Below, piece by piece: positions 27,612-37,900 of a stretch of DNA of 64,000 bases. This DNA comes from Methylobacterium sp. E-045 (GTDB lineage Bacteria; Pseudomonadota; Alphaproteobacteria; Rhizobiales; Beijerinckiaceae). Position 1 is the stretch's first letter, and every line of letters starts with the position of its first letter. Below the pieces are notes generated by a model that saw nothing but the letters and a program-made list of their open reading frames with translations, did not search any database and was not told where the DNA came from. The DNA lies in assembly GCF_022829685.1 (NCBI RefSeq), contig NZ_JAKSYE010000118.1:1-64000 (forward strand). The letters are read 5' to 3'. The translations under genes and the position numbers were made by a program.

Positions 27612-28382
27612 GTGACCGCAGGCTCGTTGCTCGAAGTCCGCGACGTCGCCAAGTGGTTCGGCGGGCTTGCTGCGCTCGACGGTTGCTCGCTTGCTCTGGA
27701 AGCCGGGCAGGTTACCGGGCTCATCGGCCCCAACGGCGCCGGCAAATCCACGCTGCTCAACGTCATGACCGGGCTCGTTCGCGCCGACCAGGGTTCCGTC
27801 CTGTTCGAGGGCCGGGACGTAACGGCCGTTTCGGCGCATCGTTTCCCGAGCCTAGGCATGGCGCGCACGTTCCAGATCGTTCGTGAGCTCGGCAGCCTCA
27901 CCGTATTCGAGAACCTGCTGCTCGCTCCGCGCTTCCAGACCGGTGAAGGCGTAGTCGCAAGCATCTTTTCGCGCCGCAAATGGTGGGCGCAGGAAAGTGG
28001 CAACGCCCAGAAGGCCAAGGCGCTGCTCGAACGCGTCGGCCTGTTCCGGCTCGCCGACCACCCGTCCGGCGGGCTTTCTGGCGGTCAGAAGAAGTTGCTG
28101 GATCTCGCCCGCGCGCTGTTGCTCGAGCCTAAGCTCATTCTTCTCGACGAGCCGGGCGCCGGCGTCGCACCACCGCTAAAGCTCGAGATGATCCGGCTGA
28201 TCCGCGAGCTGAAGGCTGAGGGTGTGTCTTTCGGCCTCGTTGAGCACGACATGCATCTCGTCGGCGAACTCTGCGACCACGTCCATGTGATGGCCGAGGG
28301 CAAGCGGCTCGTATCCGGGAACTTCGAGGAGGTTTCGAAGGATCGCCGCGTCGTCGAGGCCTATCTCGGGGTGGCGGCATGA
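27612..28382 (+). CDS. ABC transporter ATP-binding protein, LivG type
   Basis: A 256-residue ABC ATPase counted from GTG 27612, which gives the usual N-terminus (LLEVRDVAKWFGGLAALDG). Walker A is GPNGAGKST, the signature LSGGQKKLLDLARAL, Walker B LILLDEPGAGVAP and the switch VEHDMHLV. The long insertion after Walker A and the RTFQIV segment are typical of the LivG branch. It is the first gene of a five-part importer and overlaps the LivF-type gene by four bases. A TTG at 27570 is in frame but gives an atypical extension. Confidence 0.88.
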   Translation: MTAGSLLEVRDVAKWFGGLAALDGCSLALEAGQVTGLIGPNGAGKSTLLNVMTGLVRADQGSVLFEGRDVTAVSAHRFPSLGMARTFQIVRELGSLTVFENLLLAPRFQTGEGVVASIFSRRKWWAQESGNAQKAKALLERVGLFRLADHPSGGLSGGQKKLLDLARALLLEPKLILLDEPGAGVAPPLKLEMIRLIRELKAEGVSFGLVEHDMHLVGELCDHVHVMAEGKRLVSGNFEEVSKDRRVVEAYLGVAA

Positions 28383-29107
28383 GCGTGGTCCCGGCCTTGT
28401 CCGTTAGCGAGCTTCGCGCGGGCTATGGCCGCGGCGACGACATCGTGCGCGGCATAACGCTGAATCAGAGCCCTGAAACCATCCTCGCGGTGATCGGCCC
28501 GAACGGGTCGGGCAAGTCGAGCTTCGTGAAGACGCTCGCGGGCCTGCTCGACATCCGCCAGGGCCGCGTCTTGGTGACTGGAACGGATGTCACCTCCGAG
28601 ACGCCTGCCAAGCGTGTCGCGGCCGGCATGGCCTATGTGCCGCAAGAGCAGAACGTCTTCCCGAGCCTCAGCATTGGCGAGAACCTGAAGCTCGCAACCG
28701 AATTCCTGCGCGGCCGCGCAGGCGTCGGGCCTGAGCAGCGCGAGCGTGTGCTGGCGCTGTTCCCGGAGCTTGCCGCCAGGCTCAAAACCCGAGCGGGCGA
28801 TCTTTCGGGCGGCCAGCGACAAATGCTTGCCTTCGCAAGCGCGCTGCTGGCGAACCCCGAAGTACTGCTGCTCGACGAGCCTTCGGCAGGCCTGAGCCCC
28901 ATATTCGTCGCTCAAACCATGGAGGCGATCGTTCGCGTGCGGGCGGCCGGCGTTACGGTGCTGCTCGTTGAGCAGAATGTTGCGGCAGCGCTCGAGATCG
29001 CCGACGAGGCGGTGGTGTTGGTCGCGGGGCAGGTCAGCTTGCGCGACACCGCCGCGGCCGTACGAACTGCTGATCTCGGCGACCTCTTCTTCGCGAAGGT
29101 CGCCTGA
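28379..29107 (+). CDS. ABC transporter ATP-binding protein, LivF type
   Basis: A 242-residue ABC ATPase: Walker A GPNGSGKSSFVKTL, Q-loop region MAYVPQEQNVFPSLSI, signature LSGGQRQMLAFASAL, Walker B VLLLDEPSAGLSP, H-switch LLVEQNV. YVPQ...VFPSLS is characteristic of LivF. It pairs with the preceding LivG-type ATPase to power the importer. It is coupled by ATGA to the gene before, and one base separates it from the first permease gene. Confidence 0.88.
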   Translation: MSVVPALSVSELRAGYGRGDDIVRGITLNQSPETILAVIGPNGSGKSSFVKTLAGLLDIRQGRVLVTGTDVTSETPAKRVAAGMAYVPQEQNVFPSLSIGENLKLATEFLRGRAGVGPEQRERVLALFPELAARLKTRAGDLSGGQRQMLAFASALLANPEVLLLDEPSAGLSPIFVAQTMEAIVRVRAAGVTVLLVEQNVAAALEIADEAVVLVAGQVSLRDTAAAVRTADLGDLFFAKVA

Positions 29108-29108
29108 G

Positions 29109-29972
29109 ATGGCCGCGCAGCTCTTCTTCAACGGCCTCGTCACCGGATTTCTGCTCGCTCTACCAGCGCTCGCGCTGACGCTCGTGTTCGGCGTGCTGAA
29201 ATTCGCGAACTTCGCGGTCGGCGCGATGCTCACCCTCGGCGCTTATGCGGCCTGGGTCGCCAACGTCCAGCTCGGCATGCCGATGACCGCTGCCGCCGCC
29301 ATCGCGGCCGTCACAGTGGCGGGCGCGGGACTTATCGCCGACCAGCTCGCCTTCGAGCGCTTGCGGCTGCGCGGCTCGATCACGCTGCTGGTCGCATCGA
29401 TGGGCGTCTCGCTCGTGATCGAGAATGTCTGCCGCTTCTTCTTCGGCAACGCCAGCCGCGGCTTCTACGTCGCGCTCTCCCGCCCGATCCGCTGGGAGGG
29501 GATCCGCATCAATCAGGAGCAGATCACCATCGCGATCACCGTGGTGGCCTGCCTCGTCGCTGTCGACGTGCTGCTGCGCTTCACGCCGCTCGGCCGCGCC
29601 ATGCGGGCGGTCGCGGACAATGCCTCGCTTGCGGCCGTCCGCGGGGTCGAGCGTCGGACCATTGCGCGGCTTACCTGGGTGCTCGTCGGCGCACTGCTGG
29701 GTCTCGCCGGCGTGCTCGCCGGGCTCGACCGCTCGATCGATCCGCTGATCGGCTGGAACTACCAAATCGCGATCTTCGCGGCCGCGATCCTCGGCGGCCT
29801 CGGCTCGCCGATCGGCGCCGTGCTCGGGGCGCTCACAATCGGCGTCGCCGAGGAAATGTCGGCGCTCGTCATCCCCACGAACTACCGGCAGGTCGTCAGC
29901 TTCGCGGTGATCCTCGCGCTGCTTCTGTTCCGGGCGAACGGGCTTCTCGGAGCGAAGGCGGCGCGCAAATGA
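29109..29972 (+). CDS. Branched-chain-type ABC permease, LivH type
   Basis: A 287-residue integral membrane protein with about eight hydrophobic helices. Typical LivH sequence is seen in ALPALALTLVFGVLKFANFA, RFTPLGRAMRAVADN and ILGGLGSPIGAVLGALTIG. ATG 29109 directly follows the LivF-type stop. It forms the translocation channel with the LivM-type partner. The substrate class of this family includes amino acids, urea, amides and aromatic acids, so it does not identify the solute. Confidence 0.87.
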   Translation: MAAQLFFNGLVTGFLLALPALALTLVFGVLKFANFAVGAMLTLGAYAAWVANVQLGMPMTAAAAIAAVTVAGAGLIADQLAFERLRLRGSITLLVASMGVSLVIENVCRFFFGNASRGFYVALSRPIRWEGIRINQEQITIAITVVACLVAVDVLLRFTPLGRAMRAVADNASLAAVRGVERRTIARLTWVLVGALLGLAGVLAGLDRSIDPLIGWNYQIAIFAAAILGGLGSPIGAVLGALTIGVAEEMSALVIPTNYRQVVSFAVILALLLFRANGLLGAKAARK

Positions 29973-30889
29973 TCGCTTATCTCGTCACCATCGCAATCCT
30001 GGTCTGCATCGCGGCGCTCGTCGGCCTCGCGCTCAACCTCCAATGGGGCCAGGCCGGGCTAGTCAATTTCGGCGTCGTCGGCTTCGTAGCGATCGGCGCT
30101 TATGCGACCGCGCTGCTCGCCCCACAGATCGGCTGGTTCCCAGGTATGCTAGTCGCCGGCGCGCTGTCGGCGATCTTGAGCGCAGGCCTCGCGCTTCTCT
30201 CGATCCGGCTTGAGGAAAACTACCTTGCGATCGTCACGATTGGGTTCGGGGAGGTCGTCCGTCTCGTCATCCTCAATGAGGGCTGGCTCACCAACGGGGC
30301 GCTCGGCATCCCAGATATTCCGCGCCCCTTCGCGGCGCTCGGACAGACGATCGGCGGCGACACGGTGTTCATCGTCTTCGCGCTGGCGCTGGTCGCTATC
30401 GTGTTCGTCCTGCTGGAAGCCATGGCCCGCTCGCCCTTCGGCCGGGTGCTCCGGGCGATCCGCGACGACGCGACGGTGACGTCCGCGCTCGGCAAAAACG
30501 TCTTTGCGCTCCGCGTCCGGGCGTTCGCGGTCGGGGGGGCCGTGATGGGAATCGCGGGCGCGCTCCACGCCTTTTACCTCACTTATATCGACCCGGGTCA
30601 GTTCAACCCGATCGTCACGGCTTACGCGTTCATGGCCGTGATCGCGGGCGGCCGCGGTTCCAATGTCGGCCTTCTGATCGGCGCCTGCTCCATCATGGCG
30701 CTACTCGAAGGCACGCGGTTGCTGAAGGACTTCGTCACCGTCATTGACGGCGTGCAGCTCTCCGCGCTCCGGCTGGGGATGATTGGGGCTGGCATCGTGC
30801 TGCTGCTGATCCTGCGGCCGCAGGGCCTCGCGCCGGAGCCGAAGCGCCGCGCCGCGGATGTGCTTCCACAAGACAAGGGGAGCGCCTGA
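29969..30889 (+). CDS. Branched-chain-type ABC permease, LivM type
   Basis: A 306-residue membrane protein with LivM features: LALNLQWGQAGLVNFGVVGF near the start, LAIVTIGFGEVVRLVI, SPFGRVLRAIRDDATVTSALGKN in parts and a C-terminal ILRPQGLAPEPKRR. It overlaps the LivH-type gene by ATGA and its stop shares a base with the next start (TGATG). It completes the membrane part of the importer. Confidence 0.87.
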   Translation: MIAYLVTIAILVCIAALVGLALNLQWGQAGLVNFGVVGFVAIGAYATALLAPQIGWFPGMLVAGALSAILSAGLALLSIRLEENYLAIVTIGFGEVVRLVILNEGWLTNGALGIPDIPRPFAALGQTIGGDTVFIVFALALVAIVFVLLEAMARSPFGRVLRAIRDDATVTSALGKNVFALRVRAFAVGGAVMGIAGALHAFYLTYIDPGQFNPIVTAYAFMAVIAGGRGSNVGLLIGACSIMALLEGTRLLKDFVTVIDGVQLSALRLGMIGAGIVLLLILRPQGLAPEPKRRAADVLPQDKGSA

Positions 30890-31446
30890 TGCCTCGCGTC
30901 GCCGTGCTGCCGTCATCAAGCCTACCGCCGCATCTCGCCGAACTCTACGAGACCTTCGCGTCGGGCTACGCTGACTTCAGCGACCAGGCGGCGGTGATGG
31001 CTCATGTTCCAGCGGCGCTCGAAGGCCTGTTCGGCATGCTGCTCGAACTGCGCGAGCAGGGAAATCTCCCTCGGCGCTATGTCGAGCTCGGCGTGGTTAC
31101 CGTCTCGGTCATGAACGCCTGCCCCTACTGCGTCACCCATCACGCGCCGCTGCTCGCCGTCGAGGGCGTGCCCGCGGAGGCGATCGCGCAGCTGCCGTCT
31201 GCTGACCACCCAGCCTTCGACGACACCGATCGGCTCGTCGTCGAATACGCCACGCTCGTCACAAGCCGCGCCTGGGGCATCCGCGAAGCCGTGTTCGAGC
31301 GGCTGAAAGCGCGGTTCGAGGACGCTCAGATCGTCGAGCTGACGCTGCGCATCGCTCTCGCGGGCTTCTTCAACCGCTTCAACGACGCCCTACAGATCGA
31401 CGATGGCCGCGCGGCCGCCGCCATGAACCTCCCAAGCCCGCCGTGA
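30889..31446 (+). CDS. AhpD/carboxymuconolactone decarboxylase-family protein
   Basis: A 185-residue all-helical protein of the AhpD-like family. The redox motif appears as CPYCVTHH, the CxxC plus histidine arrangement of alkylhydroperoxidase-like members. Its location inside an importer/monooxygenase operon suggests a role in peroxide or thiol chemistry linked to the oxidation downstream. It is coupled to its neighbours on both sides. A direct catabolic role cannot be excluded. Confidence 0.83.
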   Translation: MPRVAVLPSSSLPPHLAELYETFASGYADFSDQAAVMAHVPAALEGLFGMLLELREQGNLPRRYVELGVVTVSVMNACPYCVTHHAPLLAVEGVPAEAIAQLPSADHPAFDDTDRLVVEYATLVTSRAWGIREAVFERLKARFEDAQIVELTLRIALAGFFNRFNDALQIDDGRAAAAMNLPSPP

Positions 31447-31466
31447 CAGTGAAAAGGACGCTCTCG

Positions 31467-32702
31467 ATGACTGACAGCAGATTCGTGGTGAACCGCCGGA
31501 CCGTCCTCGCGGGCGTTGGCTCACTGCCGCTCGTGGCCGCGCTCGGAAAACCAGCCATCGCGCAAGGGGCCGCCGGCGACGTGCCGCTCGGCATGGTCCT
31601 GCCATTCTCGGGCGCGACAGGCTCCTATGGGCCGGCAATGAAGCAGGCGGCAGAACTCGTCGTCTCGAAGGTCAACGAGGCGGGCGGCATTCTCGGCGGC
31701 CGCAAGGTCAAGCTCTTCATTGAGGACAGCGAGACGAGCGCCACCGCGAGCGTCGTGGCGTCGAAGAAGCTGCTCGAGGTCAACAAGGTCGAGCTCGTGG
31801 GCGGCTTCTGGGGCAGCCCCGAAGCGCTGGCAGCAAAACCCGTGATCCTCGCGGCCAATAAAGTGCAGATGCTATCCTGCGCGGCGAACGCCGTGACCGA
31901 GGGCGACACCAAGGGCCTGATTTACCGGCTGCAGGCGAAGTCGAGCCAATGGGGCCCAGCCGGTGCCAAAGTGATGGACAAGATCGGCGCAAAAAAGGTC
32001 ACGGTGCTGGCCCAGCAGAACCCGTTCATCGTCGCGATGGTCGAGCCGTTCAAGTCAGAAATGAAGAAGATCGGCGGCGAGGTGGTCGACGTCGTGATGT
32101 ACAATCCCGACCAGGCCTCCTATCGCGCCGAGGTCGAGAAGGCCTTCGGGCGGGAGCCCGACGCGGTGTTCGTGCTGCCGCTGCTGACCGATATGGTGTC
32201 GATCTCCAAAGAGATCTTCCGCGGGGGCTTCAGTTCGAAGGTCGTGTCGCTCGGAACCGGCGCGGACGCGGAAGGCAAGTTCCTGCAGGCGGTCGGCCCG
32301 GAGGTCGCGGAAGGCATCTACCACCTCCAGCCCTCACCCCCGATCGACAGCCCGTCCTACGCCCGCTTCGTCAAGGCAATGGGCGCGCCGGAAGGCACGG
32401 TGTTCCTGTTCGCGGGAAATGCCTGGGATCAGGTCTGCGTCACGGTGCTGGCCATGCAGCACGCCAAGACGCAGGAGGCGGCCGTGTGGACCAAGTCGGT
32501 CCGCGAGGTCTGCAACCCTCCCGGCGAACCCGTCGACGACATCGTCGAGGCGCTGAAGATGGTCCGCGAGGGCAAGGCCATCAATTTCAACGGCGCCGGC
32601 TCCACCTGCGACTTCGACGAGAAGGGCGACTCCCTGAACCGCTCCTTCTACGTGCAGCTCATCAAGGGCGGGAAGAACACGCCGTTCGGCGTGGTCAGCT
32701 GA
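31467..32702 (+). CDS. ABC transporter periplasmic substrate-binding protein (LivJ/AmiC type)
   Basis: A 411-residue type 1 periplasmic binding protein. ATG 31467 has AAGGA upstream; an in-frame GTG at 31443 overlaps the preceding stop. The signal region NRRTVLAGVGSLPLVAALG looks Tat-like and ends near AIAQ. The mature part starts VPLGMVLPFSGATGSYGP, with the typical VELVGGFWGSPEALA. It delivers the unknown solute to the importer encoded upstream. Confidence 0.87.
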   Translation: MTDSRFVVNRRTVLAGVGSLPLVAALGKPAIAQGAAGDVPLGMVLPFSGATGSYGPAMKQAAELVVSKVNEAGGILGGRKVKLFIEDSETSATASVVASKKLLEVNKVELVGGFWGSPEALAAKPVILAANKVQMLSCAANAVTEGDTKGLIYRLQAKSSQWGPAGAKVMDKIGAKKVTVLAQQNPFIVAMVEPFKSEMKKIGGEVVDVVMYNPDQASYRAEVEKAFGREPDAVFVLPLLTDMVSISKEIFRGGFSSKVVSLGTGADAEGKFLQAVGPEVAEGIYHLQPSPPIDSPSYARFVKAMGAPEGTVFLFAGNAWDQVCVTVLAMQHAKTQEAAVWTKSVREVCNPPGEPVDDIVEALKMVREGKAINFNGAGSTCDFDEKGDSLNRSFYVQLIKGGKNTPFGVVS

Positions 32703-32797
32703 CGGAAGGCTGAACCGGCCGTCATCGTCGGACTTGACGGCCAAAGCGACCGAAGTCGCCACGCTGAAACCGGCGCCCCATCGCTCATAAGTAAAAC

Positions 32798-32828
32798 TTT
32801 GCTTTATGCAAAACAATATCAATTTGCG
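32798..32828. promoter_or_regulatory. Second copy of the LysR operator
   Basis: This 31-base block repeats 27436-27466 with two substitutions, leaving one mismatch in the TTGCTTT/AAAGCAA dyad. It lies about 100 bases before the monooxygenase start, in an otherwise AT-rich gap. It suggests that the monooxygenase genes have their own LysR-controlled promoter. Confidence 0.62.
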
Positions 32829-32927
32829 TTTGTATGTGGCGATTACTAGGATTTTGAATATCGCTTGATCCTGGTTCTAAAGTAAAAAATCAAACCAATA
32901 AAAAGCTATGGCTTGCAAGGGGCGCAC

Positions 32928-34259
32928 ATGACCAAGTCAAAGCCGATCCATTTTTGCGGATTTCTCGTCGCGGGCCCGGTGGTCCACAGTCACGCGATCT
33001 GGCGCAACCCCGCGCATGAGACACCGTTTCTGAGTCTCGCGTACTATGCCGGCATCGCGAAGACGCTGGAGCGGGGTTTTTTCGACTTCGTGTTCTTCGC
33101 CGACCGGCTCGCGATCGCCGACCGCTACGGCGACAGCCATGAGATGGGCCTGCGTCTCGGCGATCAGGACGCGACTCGCATGGACCCGCTGCCGATCCTC
33201 GGGGCGATGGCGGCCGTGACGAGCCATCTCGGCCTCGGCGCGACGCGCTCCACCACCTATGACGCGCCGTTCAACATCGCGCGTGAATTCGCCACCCTTG
33301 ACCACATCTCCGGCGGCCGCGCCGCCTGGAACGTCGTCACCTCGATGAACGACGGAGAGGCGCTTAACTTCGGCGATGTGCCGCACCTCAGCCATGACGA
33401 GCGCTACGACCGCGCCGATGAATTCATGGAGGTTGCGTTCAAACTGTGGGACAGCTGGGAGCCGGACGCGCTGGTGCTCGATCGCGCGGGCGGCGTCTAC
33501 GCCGACCCGTCGAAGGTTCATTACGCCAACCACAAAGGCCGGTGGTTCAAGGCGCGCGGGCCGCTCAACATCCCGCGTAGCCCGCAGGGTCGGCCGCTCA
33601 TCATCCAGGCCGGTTCGTCGGGCCGCGGCAAAGCCTTTGCGGCGCGTTGGTCGGAGGTGATCTTCGCGCTGCAGCCGAGCATGACGCGCATGACCGCCTT
33701 TACCAAGGACGTCCGCGCCGCGCTGGAGACCGCCGGCCGCGCGCCCGACGCGGCACGCGTGATGATGGCCGTGATGCCGTTCATTGGCGAGACGCGAGAG
33801 GAGGCGCAAGCCAAGCGTGACCTCCACGACAGTCTGATTGATCCGCGCGTCGGCCTGTCGACGCTCGCTGCCCACGCCAACGCGGACTTCGGCGCGCTGC
33901 CGCTCGATGCCACGATCGACGAGATCGCCGATACCGGCAGCCAGGGCAATCTTGCGGCGCTTCGCTCGATCGCCGGCGACGGCTCCATGACGATCGCGGA
34001 CGCAGGGAAAATCTACGGTCGCGGCGTGATGTGTCCGCGCCTCGTCGGCACCGCGGAAGACGTCGCGGACGAGTTAATCGCGATCGTGGATTCCGGCGCA
34101 ACCGACGGCTTCGTCATCTCGCCCGCCTTCCTGCCCGACACGTTCGACGATTTCGTCGACAAGGTCGTGCCGATCCTTCAGGCGCGCGGCCGCGCTCGCA
34201 CAGACTATGGGGCTGGTTCGCTGCGCGAGCGTCTCGGAACGTCGGGAGCACGGCCGTGA
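32928..34259 (+). CDS. Flavin-dependent monooxygenase, NtaA/SnaA/DszA/DmoA family
   Basis: A 443-residue luciferase-like TIM-barrel protein. ATG 32928 follows AAGGGG. Family marks are FFDFVFFADRL, TYDAPFNIAREFATLDHISGGRAAWNVVTS in parts, HYANHKGRWFKARGPLN and QAGSSGRGKAFAARWSE. Members oxidise nitrilotriacetate, dimethyl sulfide, dibenzothiophene sulfone and related C-N or C-S compounds using FMNH2. The overlapping reductase gene would supply FMNH2. A sulfur or amine compound imported by the upstream ABC system is likely but the substrate is unknown. Confidence 0.87.
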   Translation: MTKSKPIHFCGFLVAGPVVHSHAIWRNPAHETPFLSLAYYAGIAKTLERGFFDFVFFADRLAIADRYGDSHEMGLRLGDQDATRMDPLPILGAMAAVTSHLGLGATRSTTYDAPFNIAREFATLDHISGGRAAWNVVTSMNDGEALNFGDVPHLSHDERYDRADEFMEVAFKLWDSWEPDALVLDRAGGVYADPSKVHYANHKGRWFKARGPLNIPRSPQGRPLIIQAGSSGRGKAFAARWSEVIFALQPSMTRMTAFTKDVRAALETAGRAPDAARVMMAVMPFIGETREEAQAKRDLHDSLIDPRVGLSTLAAHANADFGALPLDATIDEIADTGSQGNLAALRSIAGDGSMTIADAGKIYGRGVMCPRLVGTAEDVADELIAIVDSGATDGFVISPAFLPDTFDDFVDKVVPILQARGRARTDYGAGSLRERLGTSGARP

Positions 34260-34768
34260 GCGCGACCGCTGTCATGCACGCCACGCCGCAGCCGGGCGTC
34301 GACCCGGCCGCCTTCAAAGCCGCGATGCGCCGCTTGGCGGCCGGGGTAACCGTGGTGACCAGCCGCCATGACTCGACCGTCAACGGCATGACCGCGACCG
34401 CGGTCTGCAGCGTCAGCGCCGAGCCGCCACTGGTGCTCGTGGTGCTGAACCAGTCGAGCGCCTCGCATGGCGTCGTCTCGCGCGGAGGGGCTTTCGCGCT
34501 CAACTTCCTGAGCGAGACGCAAAGCGAGCTCGCGACATACTTCGCGGGCCGCGACGGCAAAACCTTCGACGCCGTCCCCCACCGCCTCGGCGCGACTGGT
34601 TGTCCGCTGATCGAGAGTTGCGCGGCGCGGCTCGATTGCGTGTTGGAAAGCCGCCACGACGAGGGCACCCACACGATCTTCGTCGGCAGGGTGCTTCATG
34701 CCGAGACCGGCGACGGCTCGCCGCTCATCTATGTCGACTCGGCGTTCCACGGCCTGAAGCCGATCTAG
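34256..34768 (+). CDS. Flavin reductase (FMN-binding, HpaC/NtaB type)
   Basis: A 170-residue split-barrel flavin reductase from GTG 34256, which overlaps the monooxygenase stop by four bases; ATG 34274 is an alternative. Family sequence is FKAAMRRLAAGVTVVTSRHD, NGMTATAVCSVSAEPPLVLVVLN in parts, and the late HTIFVGRVLHAE. It reduces FMN with NAD(P)H for the two-component monooxygenase. It ends the unit; nothing follows for 190 bases before the convergent STAND gene. Confidence 0.88.
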   Translation: MSATAVMHATPQPGVDPAAFKAAMRRLAAGVTVVTSRHDSTVNGMTATAVCSVSAEPPLVLVVLNQSSASHGVVSRGGAFALNFLSETQSELATYFAGRDGKTFDAVPHRLGATGCPLIESCAARLDCVLESRHDEGTHTIFVGRVLHAETGDGSPLIYVDSAFHGLKPI

Positions 34769-34957
34769 TGATGAAAATCTGACGTTTGGTACCCACTGCC
34801 GGGCCTGCTTTTGACCCTACGCGGAACTTGAAAGCGTCCGCTTCGGGGCCGCCCGATATGGTGGTGGGAACGATCTGAGTAGGGTGGATTGTGGTCAGGC
34901 AGCTTTCCGGCCAGCACACGGCAAAGCGGTTGCTCTTACCCCGGTGTCACGCACCGG

Positions 34958-37900
34958 TCACGCCTTCGCGATGCGGTCGCTCAACCATCTCTGCACCCAC
35001 TGTTGTAGCTTGATGCCACCTAGCCCATCCAGAGCCGATGCTGGCAAGTGCCCTTCCTCGACGTCGAAGAGACGACGCGCCGGATGACCATGCGGAAGGA
35101 GATCGAGAATCGCGTCGCTAGCAGCCGGCTCGCGATCATGGAGGACATAGGCGCCGAGCACAGCGAGCGACCTTTTTTCGTTCGAATGGCCCATGCGCTC
35201 ACAAAGTGCGACGGCATCGTCGAGCATCGCATGCCGGCAGACGAGGACGATTGCCGATGTCGCGAGCGCAGGACCAAGCTTCATGATCCGCTCCGCTGTG
35301 AACGGGGCCAGTAGCTCAGGCTCGATCGTGTCCGCTAGGGCTAAGGCATTCAGCGCATCAAGCCGAAGCCAGCCACTTTCGCGATCGCCAATTATCGCAC
35401 GGATCTTCATCCGGATAGCCGGTGAGCCACGGCCGGCAGCAACCTGCAGGCACTCCTGACTTAGCGCCCGGTCCGGTGTCGCGGTTGCGAGCTTGATGAG
35501 CTGATCGCAGATTCGGCTAGACAAAGGCTCGTATGCTGCGAGCGCCTCCACCGCGTCTCGCGCGATCGGAAACGAGTCGGGCTCGTTATGCGATGGGTCG
35601 GCGTCGGACCATGTGTCGCCGGTCAGGCGGAGCAGCACAGATAAATGGTCCGGGTGCGGCTTGGCCGCGAGCGCTCGCACCAATGCCCGGCGGACACGAC
35701 AGCCGGGATCGGCAGCCAGCGCGAGCAATTCGGCGGGGAAGGGTGAATCAGCCCGGCCTGCGAGGTATTGAAGAGCGATCACTCGCGCATCGGCCCGAGG
35801 ATGGCGAAGGGCCAGTGCAATCGCTGCCTCGTCCCCGATTTCCGCCGCCGCGGAGGCAGCCGCCTCAGCGAGGTCCTTGTCCGTGGTGTCGGTCAACCAC
35901 CGGCGGATCAACTCGGCTGGAGCCTCGCCGGCTCTAATTAGGAGCGGCATGATCTCCGAGAGGATGCGGGCCGGCACAGTATTGGCCGCCTGCCCGAGGA
36001 CCTCGATGGACTGGCGGCTGAGCGGCGCAGAGCGGGACGCACCGCGAAGAAGCGCCCAACCGATTTCGCGGAACGGCACCTCCAGCGTTTGAAGGAGGCT
36101 CGGTAACCCGGCTTTCTGAATGCGTGAATAGCGACGCCGCGTACCTATGAGATCGCAAAGGAAGGCAATACGCAAAGCGGCAGTCGGCGAGGCCGTAAAC
36201 GCCTCGGCGAGAAGGGTTCGATCGACCGACATAGCGCAAGCCATCGCGGCGCGACTGTCGCTCTGATCAGGGATGCCGGCGGTGAGGGCTTGCTTGAGCG
36301 GCTCGCGAAAATACGGATGCCAATGGTGGCACACAGCGTCCCAAGCGTCTTTTTCGCGGCCACCTAACTTGGCTGCAACAAACATAGCTGCCATCTCCTC
36401 AAAACTGGGAGGAGCGCCTGTGTCGGCGTCTTGGATCGCGCGCGCCCATTGATAGCAGAATTCCGACGCGTGGTTGTGTCCGGCGAGTGCCTTCCAATCG
36501 CCAACCGCACGGACTGCTTCGACATAATGCTCAACAATGACGCCGGACGAATAGCCCTCCTCGTCGTTGCCGGAGGTGAAATATTCCTTGATGCCGTAGT
36601 CGCACTCGCCGTCGTCAATAGCGCGCCATCGTTCGGTATTTTTCATCCGTGTGGCATCATCGCGGGCGAGATCTTCGAGCGCTGCTTCGAAGACCGCCTT
36701 AAATGCAGGAAGATCGCGGAGCGCGCCAGCGATGACAGCCTCCGCGTTGGATACGTAGCCCCTGCCGACGAGACAATGCGCCGCCTGGAGGTAGGCGCCC
36801 TCAAGGCCTGTCGCGATGCGATCGAGCTCCGCCGCGAAGCCAGCACCATAGGATCCGTGCTCGTTAGACAGCTGGTCGCGGACGAAACGCTCAGCGATCG
36901 GAAAAGAGCGCGCATCCCGCGAGATCCGCTCGTACCATTCCTCGGGAAAGGTCGGCGCTTTCCACCGGTCGATGAAGAATGCCGCTCCACGCTTGACGTT
37001 GGTCAACAGCCATCGAGCAAGCTCCGATGGGTTGGAGGTCGGACTGCCAACATCACTGGCGAGCTGAAGGAGCTTGGGGAAGTCCGTGTCAGGGTCGAGC
37101 AGGGATGCTTCGAGCCAACCGTCGATGGCCGCGTGCGCGGCCGCCGGAACATCGAAGTTGATCGCACCGCCCTCGACATCGGCGACAAGCCGGCGCGCCT
37201 CGTCGATCAAGCGTGCGGCCGTCTCCATGCCCCAATTGGCATGCGGTTGCGGAAGGGTGGTGAGCGCTATCAGCACCGCCGCAAAGGCCGTCTCATATCG
37301 GAACCAGTCTTCATGCAGATGCTTTTCGAAGCCCGCACGCACGCTTGGATGTGCGAAGGCGACCGACGAAGTGGGCTGACGCAGATGACGCGCGGCAATC
37401 ATCGTATCAACTAGCTTGTCCAGACCGACGGCAAGGTCCGGGGCACTGGTTCGCAACGTTCGCATCAGCGCGATGAGCTGCATACGATCGAATGATCCTC
37501 GGGCTGCCAACACGCCCCAGATCACAGCCGATTGTCCGGTCTTGTCGACATTGCTTAAAAATCGATCGACCACGCCCTCGACCGCGTCACGATGCGCGAG
37601 ACCAATCAGGCGACGCAACCATTCCCCGTCATTCTCGCCCTCCCCGCGACCTGACAGGATGTTAGCGAAGAACAGGTCGAGCTCAAGTGGCTTCTCAAGT
37701 GCGTACAAGACGTCGGGCCTGAAGCTGAGCACCTTCGACTGTAGATCAGGGGGGAGGAGGTCCATGCGCTTATCATAGATTTTGCCGAACCGACCGTTGA
37801 GATATCGATCAGACTCGAGCTCTATTGACCAAGGCGCGAGCCCGACGACAGCTTGCGCGCCGAGCAACATATCGCTCCGCGACGTGACGACGTACTGGTT

